Both the position numbers and the translations under genes were made by a program. DNA of 64,000 bases, from contig JBMNIZ010000007.1 of NCBI GenBank assembly GCA_050951405.1, positions 60,363-124,362 of the forward strand, read 5' to 3'. The DNA comes from JBMNIZ01 sp050951405. GTDB taxonomy: Bacteria > Bacillota > DULZ01. Shown in pieces: positions 8,666 through 17,972 of the stretch. Within the stretch, counting starts at the first letter, position 1. Each line of letters begins with the position of its first letter. The notes below the pieces were generated by a model, which searched no databases, was not told the DNA's origin, and saw only the letters and a program-made list of their open reading frames with translations.

Positions 8666-9686
8666 TTAAACTACAATTTGTTCCAGTGTCAGCCTGGGTG
8701 CGCATAAGCCATTATACCTATAACGAATAAGGCGAACTTCTTTCTGTCCTGCCTCCTTGCGCCTCCGCAGATGGTCTATTACATCATTGTCGAATCGGTT
8801 AGCAACGGCAGCCATATGTACCGCTCGAGGATTACCTTCAGCTTGACCGCTGGTCAGCCAAACTTCATAATCAAGCAATTGTTTTAGATCCTCCCATCTG
8901 AAGCGATCTTTTTTCAGTTCCAGAATCTGATACCAGAGTACTTTGTGCTGATTATCATATGCTAATAAGACGATATCCATTTCTTTGCCGGAACTGGTGG
9001 GAACGCTGGGAAGAAAGTCTTCATAGTTACCAAAAAGTTCAGTATGATAACCGTCGCCCAAATCTTCCAATAATAAAGCTTGCAGGGGCATGCTCGTAAA
9101 CCAGGCAAGGATGGTTGAGGGTTCCTCCGATGCTGGTATTAATAGGCAATGGTTGTAGAGACGCAGGCAACTTGTTATGCCTATCTTCTACCAATGGAGC
9201 AATAATATTTAGCTCTTGAAGCATTCGCCATAAAATAATGCTTTCTTGCCGGGTCAATCCCCAGCAAGCATGCCTCCCTATTGCATCACCTCTAGCCTGT
9301 TGCATAGTCCAGATTTGACCTTGATCCCGCGAAGCCCATATGTCGTTAATATGAATAGGTTTTGCAAAATCAACCACCTGTTTAAAGCCCACACGAAAGG
9401 GGAAACGTTCATTAATATGTGTGGCACCCTTAAATAAAGGATTCTGATCAAAAAAAGGTCTTGTAACTGCTTCATACCCACCCATAATTTGTTTAGTTCT
9501 CTGAACATAGAAGAAAAGACGGTCTCCGGGTCGTATCCCTGCTACTTCTACCATGGCTGCTTGTCTTTTTGCTATGAGCCTGGTATTAGAAGCATCACCG
9601 CTCATCGGATCATTTATCGCAGCAATCTTGGCATAATTATGTTCCTCCCAGGTTTCTGGTGTTACAGTAAAGATACGCGTTCTCAG
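8666..9686 (-). pseudogene. EVE-like plus PD-(D/E)XK nuclease-like protein, one frameshift
   Basis: Two frames join into about 340 residues. The N-terminal half, if begun at CTG 9686 behind GGGGTGAGG, reads RIFTVTPETWEEHNYAKIA, then GDRLFFYV and GGYEAVTRPFFD. This W...GD-hydrophobic...G-x-E-x-x-x-PF pattern resembles EVE domains, which bind modified bases. The C-terminal half (from about 9130) has EMDIVLLAYD followed by ILELKKDRF, the D...E-x-K core of PD-(D/E)XK nucleases. The frame changes near 9130-9150. ATG 9605 is the first conventional start but would cut off the EVE-like opening. It lies 68 nt upstream of the GANTC-type methyltransferase and is probably co-transcribed. Function as a restriction enzyme is inferred, not shown. 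Confidence 0.65.
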
Positions 9687-9900
9687 TGTACCTCACCCCA
9701 CGTCTATACTTTTCTGATCAAGCAATTAACTTGAAACTCAATAGTTCCCATATCGCCAGGACAGGCACAAAACATGATCCTTGCAAATGTGCTTCACAAA
9801 AAGGTAGTCCACTTAAGTCTTATTTTGTTCCTAAATTTTTCATGAACAGCTGTTCATTGGCCTAATCAATCCGGCTCATGACAGCCCTGAGCAATTGTCG

Positions 9901-10899
9901 CTATTGGCGGAAAATGACCTCTGCTTTTTCCCCAACTTTTAGGGGAATCTTTGGGGAGAAGCTCACTCTGACCTTTACGCTCTCCTTGTTTTTGTTGGCT
10001 TGGGTTTGCAGGTCTTTAGGAGTATACTGGGCTTTGACATCGATAAAGCTGACGGTGCCCTTGTATTCCTGCTCGCCGCTCAAAATCCCTGCTTCCTGGC
10101 CGTAGCTTAACTGAGGAAGGTATTCCTTCGGCACATAAATCACCAGGTGTTTTTCCGTTGCCGAAGCGATGTCCACCAGATTATAGCCGGGAGAAACAAT
10201 GCTGCCCGGCAGGTAGTTTTTGTTGACCACAGTGCCGTCACATAGAGCGGTAATTGTATATTTGGCTAAATTATTCCTGCTTTGACGAATCTGAATTTGG
10301 GTTAATTCCACATCTGCTTGGGCTCCGGCTATTTTCTCTTTAGGAAGCCCTTTTTGGAGGAGGGCCAGTTTTTGCCGGGCATTGTCCAATTGCATGGCTG
10401 CCGTTTCCACTGCAGCTTCCGCCAAATCAGCTTGGTATTTGAGCTGATCCAGCTGGGCTTGTGCTAAAGCCCCTGCCTTCCACAAAGCCAAGGCATCTTC
10501 ATAGTCCTGCTTGATCTTATCCCGGGTCAGTTGGGCGTTTTCATAGGCCAATTCGGCCAGAGCAACATTATTCTGGCCCTGCTTCAATTCTTCCGGATCC
10601 AGCCCCAGGGTCAATTCGGCCAGCAGGGCCTGTTTTTTGGCCAGGGTTTTCTCCAACTGTGCCAGAACATACCTCTCATTGGTATCATCCAATACAGCAA
10701 TAACTTCTCCCTTCCTGACCTCCTGCCCTGGTTCCACAGGCAATTCTATGATTTTCCCCCCAACCTCACTGTAATGGCCATAGATGTTTGTCTCCACCAC
10801 ACCTTTATACGCCGGTTCCGTTGGAGAACAGCAGCCTGCGACTAATATCATCCCTGCCAGCCCTGCGCCGACCAGTCCTAAAACTGCTCTTTTTCCCAT
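9901..10899 (-). CDS. HlyD/YbhG-type efflux adaptor lipoprotein
   Basis: About 332 residues from ATG 10899 (a TTG at 10914 is an alternative). It has a lipoprotein signal ending LVAGC, then a lipoyl-like half motif (LPVEPGQEVRKGEVIAVLD), a long alpha-helical hairpin rich in Ala/Gln/Leu (about 70-205), the returning barrel piece and a C-terminal beta domain. This is the layout of membrane-fusion adaptor proteins; in Gram-positives such lipoproteins work with ABC exporters. The gene follows the ABC permease and ATPase on the same strand, so it is the third component of that efflux system. Confidence 0.85.
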   Translation of the reverse strand: MGKRAVLGLVGAGLAGMILVAGCCSPTEPAYKGVVETNIYGHYSEVGGKIIELPVEPGQEVRKGEVIAVLDDTNERYVLAQLEKTLAKKQALLAELTLGLDPEELKQGQNNVALAELAYENAQLTRDKIKQDYEDALALWKAGALAQAQLDQLKYQADLAEAAVETAAMQLDNARQKLALLQKGLPKEKIAGAQADVELTQIQIRQSRNNLAKYTITALCDGTVVNKNYLPGSIVSPGYNLVDIASATEKHLVIYVPKEYLPQLSYGQEAGILSGEQEYKGTVSFIDVKAQYTPKDLQTQANKNKESVKVRVSFSPKIPLKVGEKAEVIFRQ

Positions 10900-10918
10900 C
10901 TTCCAAGCCCCCAATTTT

Positions 10919-11936
10919 TCAAATGCGACGATATTTCTTCAAAAACAGGGTATTCAAATTCATGAAGCCAATGGAATAAGCCAGGATGACCCCCAAATCT
11001 CCGGCAATGAGTTCCAAGCCCCTTCCCCTGATCATCACCTCAGTCAAAGCATCGGCGATATAATACAGCGGCATAACGATAACCAAAATTCGCGATGGCA
11101 GGGGGCAGGTCAAATAAGCCGGAAAAGAAAACCTGCGGAACAATAACTAAGGGAATAAACTGGATCATCTGGAACTCATTATTGGCAAGAGTGGAAATCA
11201 GCATCCCCAGAGTGAGGGCGACCACGGCCGTCAGTAAAGTGATCAACAGAATTAAGGAAAAAGAACCGATCATCATCACCTTCAGCACATAGACACAATA
11301 CCAGGAAATCAAAAAGGACTGCAGGACAGTGGCCAGGCTGAAGCCAAGCACATAGCCCACTACGATTTCCCAGCGCCGGATAGGAGTGGACAGGAGTTTC
11401 TCCAAAGTGCCGGAAGTCCTTTCCTGGAGGAAGGAGATACCGGACACCAAAAAGACGAAAAAGAAGATAATGAAACCGATTAAGGTGGGACCGGCCATAT
11501 CGAAAAGAGGCAAATCTTCCTGGCCGTAGACATAATGGATTTCGGATTTTAGATCCGGTCTGGCGGGCAATACCGGCTGTTTAGCCTGCTCCAAGGCTGC
11601 CAAAGCAATCTTAGCCTTAGTGGGATTACTGCCGTCTATTTCGATAAAGGACTTCCCGTCCCTGAGCCGAATGGTGGCAATGACCTCTCCCTGCTCCAAA
11701 GCCAGGCGGGCTTCCTGTTCGCCGTACCGGAATCCCCTAACATTGTATTCCTCCAGTTTATCTTCAAACCCGGCCGGTGCATTAATGACGGCAACGCTTA
11801 CCACCGGTGATGTATCTTCAAGGATAAAATAAACCAGAGTCAGGAGAAAGACAGGGGCAGCCAGCATCAAAGCCATGGTGCGGCGATCATGACGCAACTG
11901 ATTTAAGATCCGGAAGGCCAACGCCCTAATCCTCAT
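10919..11936 (-). pseudogene. ABC-2 type efflux permease, one frameshift near the C-terminus
   Basis: From ATG 11936, which overlaps the end of the ATPase gene, the protein opens MRIRALAFRILNQLRHDRRT, has one N-terminal membrane helix, a large extracytoplasmic loop and then five hydrophobic segments, ending in FFSGLFDLPPAIAN. That is the ABC-2 permease layout (YhhJ/YbhS type). The frame then shifts near 11100 within a C run; the other frame continues with VMPLYYIADALTEVMIRG to a stop at 10919, completing the last helix. A single-base error would restore about 339 residues. It pairs with the ATPase at 11926-12660. Confidence 0.82.
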
Positions 11937-12660
11937 CCTGCCGCCCCCCATAATAGATAAAAGCTTCTTCCAGGCTGTTGACGCCAACTCTCTCCCGCAG
12001 TTCCCGGGAATTACCTTTGGCAATGAGACGCCCTTCCCGCATCAGAGCCAAGCTATGGCATTTGTCGGCCTCATCCATGACATGAGTTGTCACCAGGATG
12101 GTCACGCCTTTAGCCGCCAATTTGTTCAGCTCTTCCCAGATCTGTTTTCTCAGGAAAGGATCAATCCCCACTGTAGGTTCATCCAGCACCAAAACAGGGG
12201 GTTTGTGTATGACAGCTATGGCCAGGGAAAGCCTCCGCTTCATTCCCCCGGAAAAAGTCCCTACAGGCTTACGAAGATCATGGGAAAGGTTTACTAATTC
12301 CATGACCTCCCTGATCCTTTTCTTTATTTCGGCTTTTTTCATTCCGTAGACGGTTCCGAAAAAATGCAAGTTTTCTGCTGCGGTCAGGGAAGCGTAGAGG
12401 GCATCAGATTGGGCCATATAACCGATCTTGTTCATCAGGTTCAGTTTTGGCATTGTCTGTCCCAAGACATAAGTTTCGCCGGAACTGGCTTCTAAAATCC
12501 CGGCCACAATCTTCACCAGAGTGGTCTTACCGCAGCCGGAAGGACCCAGCAAACCGAAAATACGGCCGTAGGGGATGGCCAAATCGATATCTTTCAGGAC
12601 ATGTATCCGGCCAAAAAACTTATTTACCTTGCGCAGCACAATACAATGAGCGGTCGGCAT
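11926..12660 (-). CDS. ABC transporter ATP-binding protein (drug efflux type)
   Basis: A 244-residue ATPase with Walker A GPSGCGKTT (about 40-48), the signature GTFSGGMKRRLSLA, Walker B VLVLDEPT and a switch histidine in TTHVMDEAD. The 'MDEA' after the H-loop and the short length are typical of DrrA/YbhF-type drug or lipid exporters. It is the first gene of the operon ATPase-permease-adaptor and starts 199 nt from a divergent TetR gene, which probably represses it. The substrate is unknown. Confidence 0.93.
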   Translation of the reverse strand: MPTAHCIVLRKVNKFFGRIHVLKDIDLAIPYGRIFGLLGPSGCGKTTLVKIVAGILEASSGETYVLGQTMPKLNLMNKIGYMAQSDALYASLTAAENLHFFGTVYGMKKAEIKKRIREVMELVNLSHDLRKPVGTFSGGMKRRLSLAIAVIHKPPVLVLDEPTVGIDPFLRKQIWEELNKLAAKGVTILVTTHVMDEADKCHSLALMREGRLIAKGNSRELRERVGVNSLEEAFIYYGGRQDED

Positions 12661-12859
12661 TTCGGTCCTCCTGCAGCTAGGTCCCGGCTAATAGACACGG
12701 AGTTGATTATCTGTCCGTCTTTGATTATAATGAAACAGCACTCAGGCTGCAATAAACAGAATTAGGTACCATGTCTAATAGTCAACACTTTTTAGAGAAA
12801 TGTTGCTTTTTTATGCTGGAATTGCTGTTTCTTCAAAATGGATTCAGGATGTCTGACCA

Positions 12860-13474
12860 ATGAGGGGAAATGTGGACCGGCGGATAATGCGCACCAAAAA
12901 GGCAATCAGGGAAGCTCTTATAACATTAATCGAAGAGAAAGGCTTTGACGCTTTGTCAGTGAAGGACATTACAAGCAGGGCCAACATCAACCGGGGGACC
13001 TTTTATCTTCACTATAAGGATAAGTATGATTTGTTGGATCGGACAGTGGAGGAAGTAATTCACGATATTGAAAGTATTTTATTGGAAATAACCACCCTAG
13101 CGGATATTGATGTTGTCAATGGCAAACCTCCTTTGTCTATCGTGGTAAAACTATTCGATTACTTCAAAGCCAACGCTCCTTTGATGCAGGCAATACTGAC
13201 CACAAAGGGTAACAATGCACTACAAATTCCAATCAAAAAAACAATGTGGCACCATCTCTTTGAAAAAAACCGCGCCCCATTTCTCAAAAAAGAAAAACTG
13301 CTGGTACCCGCAGAATATCTGATTTTCTACATTGCCGCCGCTCACTTTGGAGTGATTCAAGAGTGGCTGGACAGAGGATGCCGGGAAGCACCGGAAGTAA
13401 TGGCGAAGATACTTACTAACATTACTTTTGGCGGCCCCCTTTTTGCAGCCGGGCTTGGTTCTAACCGTTATTAG
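12860..13474 (+). CDS. TetR/AcrR family repressor
   Basis: A 204-residue protein with an N-terminal helix-turn-helix: RTKKAIREALITLIEEKGFD, then VKDITSRANINRGTFYLHY, which matches the TetR consensus. The C-terminal part is an all-helical ligand and dimer domain without recognisable specificity. ATG 12860 has little ribosome site; GTG 12872 after GAGGGGA is possible. It is divergent from the ABC efflux operon. The 199-nt gap holds TAATAGACA (12689-12697) and TGTCTAATA (12772-12780), a near inverted pair that might be operators. Control of the exporter is inferred from this arrangement. Confidence 0.88.
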   Translation: MRGNVDRRIMRTKKAIREALITLIEEKGFDALSVKDITSRANINRGTFYLHYKDKYDLLDRTVEEVIHDIESILLEITTLADIDVVNGKPPLSIVVKLFDYFKANAPLMQAILTTKGNNALQIPIKKTMWHHLFEKNRAPFLKKEKLLVPAEYLIFYIAAAHFGVIQEWLDRGCREAPEVMAKILTNITFGGPLFAAGLGSNRY

Positions 13475-13556
13475 CCGGAACACATTTCTTCTCAATTTAA
13501 TATAAATTATTTAAGGGATATATTCAAAGATAACATCATTGTGATGAGGTGAAATC

Positions 13557-14048
13557 ATGTTTTCAAACAGGCCCGCCGCCGTTGCCAAAATAAGAGGAGG
13601 ACCCCTCAGACCCCAAATCCAAGGCATTGTTCTCTTTTACGCAGTGCCGGGCGGAACTTGGGTTTGTGCGGAAGTAACCGGTCTCCCTCCCTATCAGCCG
13701 GCTAGCGGCGAGCAAGGTCCCATCGGCCCCCATGGCTTTCATCTCCATGAATATGGCAACTGTACCGTGGGGGATCCCCAAAATCCATTCCAAGCTGCCG
13801 GCGGACACTGGAACCCCACCTACCAGCTCCACGGCAATCATGCCGGGGATTTTCCCGTTTTGTTTTCCAACCAGGGATACGCAAGCATGTGCTTTTTTAC
13901 CAATGCTTTCAGCCCTGACCAGGTAATAGGCAAATCTGTGATCATTCATCAAAGCCCGGATGATTATCGTACTCAGCCTGCCGGAGACGCAGGAAAGAGG
14001 TTGGCTTGCGGGGTTATCAGAAGCTACACCCCCCCATTCCACCCTTAA
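13557..14048 (+). CDS. Cu/Zn superoxide dismutase family protein
   Basis: A 163-residue protein that starts at ATG 13557 after GAGGTGAAATC. It has the copper-binding GFHLHEYGNC, the zinc and copper ligands in NHAGDFPVLF and the closing SVIIHQSPDDYRTQPAGDAG with the final His, Asp and active-site Arg region (GKRLACGVI). The disulfide cysteines appear to be present. No signal peptide or lipobox is visible, so it may be cytoplasmic or spore-associated, as for Bacillus YojM-like forms. The family disproportionates superoxide. It stands alone between the TetR gene and a terminator. Confidence 0.92.
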   Translation: MFSNRPAAVAKIRGGPLRPQIQGIVLFYAVPGGTWVCAEVTGLPPYQPASGEQGPIGPHGFHLHEYGNCTVGDPQNPFQAAGGHWNPTYQLHGNHAGDFPVLFSNQGYASMCFFTNAFSPDQVIGKSVIIHQSPDDYRTQPAGDAGKRLACGVIRSYTPPFHP

Positions 14049-14076
14049 TAAGATGAGCCCGGAAGAGCTGCATCGT

Positions 14077-14124
14077 AAAAAGGGTGCTATCCTTTCATCC
14101 AAGAGGACACGGCACCCTTTTTTT
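14077..14124 (+). terminator. Intrinsic terminator after the superoxide dismutase gene
   Basis: Arms AAAAAGGGTGC (14077-14087) and GCACCCTTTTTTT (14112-14124) with a 24-nt loop. The T7 run follows on the plus strand; the A5 run gives weaker termination for the minus-strand gene beginning at 14818. Confidence 0.85.
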
Positions 14125-14179
14125 AATGGCATTGGAAGAATGGCATCCCTGCAGGACTGATTTTTTTATTTGTGAACGA

Positions 14180-14818
14180 TCATGACAGCACAGACTGAAC
14201 TGAAGATAAAAGAAAATACCCCCCCAAGGCCAGGAGAAAAAAGCCGCTGAGGCGCAAGATCCACTGGTAATACCGGAGGCTGATGAACTTTTTTCCGGCT
14301 GCAACCAGGCCGCCAATGAGCAGATACCAGGAGAAATCCGCCAGGAAATGTCCTCCCAGAAAGAAAAGCAATCCTTGCGATCCTGATTGCAGGGCAAGAA
14401 GGATGTAGCTAATACCTATGGTGGCCCACCAGAGAATCCAATAAGGGTTGGAGATGCTGACCGCTGCGCCGGTAAGGATGGGCCCCCAGAGGGAGGTTTT
14501 CCCTTCCACTGGGGTCAGGTCCAGCTGGATCTGGGATGCATCCAGGATGATTCTCCTCCCCAGCCAGATGAGGGCTGCTCCTCCGACCATGCCGGTGATG
14601 ACCAGAAAGAGGGACTGGGATAAAAGGGAAGAGAGACCCAAAAGCAGCGCCAGGACTAAAAGCAGCTCCAGCAAGACATGTCCCAGCACTAGAGCGGGGG
14701 CGGCCAGGAAACCTTTGCGGGCTGTCTCGCTAATAGTTACCGTTAAGAGGGGGCCGGGTGTCATGGCCCCGGTCAGCCCCACCAGGAAGGCGGTGAGGAA
14801 AAGGGGCAGCAGTTTCAT
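14180..14818 (-). CDS. LysE/RhtB family exporter
   Basis: About 212 residues with six hydrophobic segments. The N-terminus LLPLFLTAFLVGLTGAMTPG contains the conserved G-x-x-x-PGP (here TPGPLLTVTI) of the LysE family, which exports amino acids or related metabolites. ATG 14818 places this segment at the very start; an in-frame ATG at 14839 would add seven charged residues. It converges on the superoxide dismutase terminator. The substrate cannot be predicted. Confidence 0.88.
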   Translation of the reverse strand: MKLLPLFLTAFLVGLTGAMTPGPLLTVTISETARKGFLAAPALVLGHVLLELLLVLALLLGLSSLLSQSLFLVITGMVGGAALIWLGRRIILDASQIQLDLTPVEGKTSLWGPILTGAAVSISNPYWILWWATIGISYILLALQSGSQGLLFFLGGHFLADFSWYLLIGGLVAAGKKFISLRYYQWILRLSGFFLLALGGYFLLSSVQSVLS

Positions 14819-15040
14819 TTTGTCAATCTTCCTTTCCATACCTGATGAATGGCCCAGGTCTCTCAGCTTGCTTTCCCTTAACCATAGACGGTTAAGCAGC
14901 CAGTGTCAATAGCATTCCTTTCGGGTGAGGCATTTTTCCCTGATTACAGAATAATTCTCCCATCTGCAAGCAGGGAAAAATGATGAAAGAAGCGAAAGTA
15001 AAATAACAAAAGGAAGGATTTAGGGGGGGGGAACCGGACA

Positions 15041-16276
15041 TTGGAAAAACATTTAAAAGGAAAAACAGCCCCCTTTCTGGTCCTTTACAGCGCTTATCTG
15101 CTGCTTTTTGCCGGGCTTTTTTGGCTGCTGACCCTCTTTCAATTGCCCCGGCACCTGCTGGCCGGCCTGTTTGTCAGCTGCCTGATCATCTTTTCTCTTG
15201 GCTGCTGGAAAACCTGCGCTGCTCTGGGTCAGCTGCAAAAAACCAATTACCAGCTCTACCAAGCCAATACGGAACTGCGCTCTCTCAGAAACATCAGTGA
15301 AGTGCTCAACTCTTCTCTGGACCTGCCGGTGATCCTCCAACAGTCCTTGAACATTATCTCTCGCACCTTGCCTGTGGATTATTGCCTCATCTGGATTACA
15401 AAACACGACAGCGATAACTTGTACTTGGCCGCATCAAATTTGCCTGACCATATTGATTATCCCCGGGAAATGCCTGCTGATCAGGACTTGGCCGCCGAAG
15501 CTTTTCAAAGGGAAGGGCCTGTTTTTGTTGAAGAAGGGGGAAAAGGATTGCGGTGCGGGGATTGGGAATGGAACCAGCAGTTAGGCTGTATTTCGCAAAT
15601 GGTCTACCCCATCCTGCACGGCCAGAGACGGCTGGGATTGATTATGGTGGCCAATAAAACCGTGCGGGAGTTTGATGAACGTACCAAAACCTTATGGACT
15701 ACTTACATGAATACGGTGTCCTTGGCCATCAGGAATGCTCATCTTTATGAGGGGGTTTTGGAGCAGACCATCAGGGATGATCTTACCGGCCTTTACAACT
15801 TCCGCTATTTAATGCAAAGGCTGGAGGAGGAGCTGCAAAGGGCGGCCCGGAAAAAGTCCTTTCTTTCCCTCTTAATGTTTGATCTGGACGATTTTAAGAA
15901 ATTTAATGATGCCTATGGTCATCTGGAGGGGAACAAGGTCCTGGCGGGCATTGGGGAAATTTTCAAAGCCAATACACGCAGCATTGATCTGGCGTCCCGT
16001 TTCGGTGGTGAGGAATTTGCCCTGCTTCTCCAGGATGTGGATGCGGATCAAGCCCGGCAGGTGGCAGAGCGAATTATGGCTTCCCTGCGGAACAAACCAT
16101 ACCTTTCCCCGAAAGGGGGAAAGGTGTTTTTAACTTTTTCCGTAGGAATAGCCACTTATCCCATCCATGCCAAGACCGGGCAGGAATTGCTGCAAAAGGC
16201 CGACCAGATGCTTTATAAGGCTAAAGGACAAAAAAACCGCATTGAGGTCTACTCAGAAAGCAAAGCCGGCAGCTGA
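15041..16276 (+). CDS. Membrane-anchored GAF-GGDEF diguanylate cyclase
   Basis: A 411-residue protein starting at TTG 15041 behind a G8 run. Two membrane helices (about 11-33 and 38-56) are followed by a coiled segment, a GAF-type sensor domain (about 85-235) and a GGDEF domain (about 240-405). The active site is intact (RFGGEEFALLL) and an RxxD inhibitory site (RSID) lies five residues before GGEEF, so it should make c-di-GMP with product feedback. The signal bound by the GAF domain is unknown. gerAA begins 86 nt downstream on the same strand, so the cyclase may be transcribed with the germination receptor. Confidence 0.93.
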   Translation: MEKHLKGKTAPFLVLYSAYLLLFAGLFWLLTLFQLPRHLLAGLFVSCLIIFSLGCWKTCAALGQLQKTNYQLYQANTELRSLRNISEVLNSSLDLPVILQQSLNIISRTLPVDYCLIWITKHDSDNLYLAASNLPDHIDYPREMPADQDLAAEAFQREGPVFVEEGGKGLRCGDWEWNQQLGCISQMVYPILHGQRRLGLIMVANKTVREFDERTKTLWTTYMNTVSLAIRNAHLYEGVLEQTIRDDLTGLYNFRYLMQRLEEELQRAARKKSFLSLLMFDLDDFKKFNDAYGHLEGNKVLAGIGEIFKANTRSIDLASRFGGEEFALLLQDVDADQARQVAERIMASLRNKPYLSPKGGKVFLTFSVGIATYPIHAKTGQELLQKADQMLYKAKGQKNRIEVYSESKAGS

Positions 16277-16361
16277 AGAAAGCCGGTTTTGTTTTTATAA
16301 TGTGAATGGTCCGGGGAATACTAGCTGTGATGGAATTGAGAAAAAGGCGAGGGAAAATCCC

Positions 16362-17972
16362 ATGAGCAACCAGTGGTGGATGGATCTGGCAGGTAAGCTT
16401 GGTAGAGAAAAGGACGGGGAAAATAGCTCCCTGGACCTACCCGAGAGCAGACCTTTGCAAAGCAAACTTGAGGAAAATATCAAGTTGTTCCGGGCAATTT
16501 TTGACCGGTGCAGCGATGTTCAGTATCGTTTTTTGGAGACCAAGATCTTTTCCCGGCAGGCGGCTTTGATTTACATAGAGGGCATGGTGGATAAAAACCT
16601 GATCAGCCAGCATGCAGTCAGAACTCTGCTGGAACTGGATCCCTCCTCAGTTTCCCGGGCAGGGGATTTGCTGGACCTGTTCAAGGAGAAAGTGCTGCCT
16701 ATAACCCAGGTGGAGGAAACGGGAGATGTACTCCAAGCCAGCGAAGGGGTCCTGGCCGGTGATGCTCTTTTCTTGATGGACGGGTGTTCCCGGGGGCTGA
16801 TTCTGAGAGCAAAGGGCTTTGAGATCAGGACCATCGAGGAATCTGCTTCGGAGCAAGTCATCCGGGGTCCCCGGGATGGTTTTGTGGAAAATGTTCAGGT
16901 CAATGCCAGCCTCTTAAGGCGGCGCTTAAAATCCTCCCGTCTCAAAATGGAAGCTTTTCAGAGGGGCGTTTATAGCAAAACGGATATTGTTGTGGCCTAT
17001 ATTGATGGGGTGGTGGATCCGGGCGTTTTGGCCGAGGTGAAGAAGAGGCTGACCCGGATCGACATAGACGCAGTCCTGGAGAGCAGCTACCTGGAAGAGT
17101 TTATGGAGGATGCCCCCTGGTCTCCCTTTCCTCAGATCAACTGCACGGATCGACCGGATAAAGTGGTGGGAGGACTTTTGGAGGGGCAGGTGGCCATTCT
17201 TGTGGACAATACGCCATTTGCTCTGTTGGTGCCCATGGCTTTCCCCCTTTTTTTGCATACTTCGGAGGATTACTATACTAGGCACCTTTTTGCCAGCTTT
17301 ACGCGGCTGGTCCGCTTTGGGGCCTTGAATATCGCCCTTTTGCTGCCCTCTTTATATATCGCTATTGTCACCTTCCACCAAGAGATGCTGCCCACGTCTC
17401 TCCTCCTCTCTTTGGCGGCGGGAAGGGAGAGGACTCCTTTTCCCGCCTTTCTGGAAGCTCTTTTGATGGAAACTACTTTTGAAATCCTGCGGGAGGCGGG
17501 AGTGAGACTGCCCCGGCCGGTGGGCCAGGCCACCAGTATCGTGGGAGCCCTGGTTATCGGGGATGCTGCCGTTACCGCCGGTTTGGTTTCTCCCGCCATG
17601 GTCATTGTGGTGGGATTGACCGCCCTGGCCTCTTTCATCATTCCTACCGTGCCCGGATCCTTTTCCATTCGCCTTTTAAGGTTTCCCATCATGTTCCTGG
17701 CCGCTTCTCTGGGTCTTTACGGGGTGATGGTGGCTTTGATGGCCATTCTCATCCACCTTTGTGCTCTCCGTTCTTTCGGGGTTCCCTACCTGTCGCCCCT
17801 GGCACCCACCGAAGCAGGGGCGCTGAAAGATTCCTTTATCCGGGCTCCCTGGTGGTTAATGCTGACCAGGCCGCGTTTTTTGTCCCACCAGGAGAATAAG
17901 AGACAGGATCAGGGTCAGAAGCCCCGCACGTCGCCCGTCGGATCTCGTCGGAGAAAAAGGAGGGGCCCTTAA
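16362..17972 (+). CDS. gerAA: Spore germination receptor subunit A
   Basis: The protein is 536 residues from ATG 16362; upstream in-frame codons overlap the cyclase gene in another frame and are not used. An N-terminal cytoplasmic domain (about 1-300) is followed by membrane segments after residue 310, with the family text PRPVGQATSIVGALVIGDAAV and a closing APTEAGALKDSFIRAPWW. GerA-type A subunits sit in the spore inner membrane and, with B and C, sense nutrient germinants. Genes A, B and C follow in order with 1-nt and 8-nt overlaps. The C-terminal tail is rich in Arg and Lys. Confidence 0.95.
   Translation: MSNQWWMDLAGKLGREKDGENSSLDLPESRPLQSKLEENIKLFRAIFDRCSDVQYRFLETKIFSRQAALIYIEGMVDKNLISQHAVRTLLELDPSSVSRAGDLLDLFKEKVLPITQVEETGDVLQASEGVLAGDALFLMDGCSRGLILRAKGFEIRTIEESASEQVIRGPRDGFVENVQVNASLLRRRLKSSRLKMEAFQRGVYSKTDIVVAYIDGVVDPGVLAEVKKRLTRIDIDAVLESSYLEEFMEDAPWSPFPQINCTDRPDKVVGGLLEGQVAILVDNTPFALLVPMAFPLFLHTSEDYYTRHLFASFTRLVRFGALNIALLLPSLYIAIVTFHQEMLPTSLLLSLAAGRERTPFPAFLEALLMETTFEILREAGVRLPRPVGQATSIVGALVIGDAAVTAGLVSPAMVIVVGLTALASFIIPTVPGSFSIRLLRFPIMFLAASLGLYGVMVALMAILIHLCALRSFGVPYLSPLAPTEAGALKDSFIRAPWWLMLTRPRFLSHQENKRQDQGQKPRTSPVGSRRRKRRGP

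Noticed and set aside
12689..12780. TAATAGACA/TGTCTAATA pair as a TetR operator
   Set aside because: The halves are 74 bp apart with one mismatch; not strong enough to list as a feature, so noted only in the TetR entry.
13563..14132. A long minus-strand frame opposite the superoxide dismutase gene
   Set aside because: It is antisense to a well-conserved gene and reads through its terminator.
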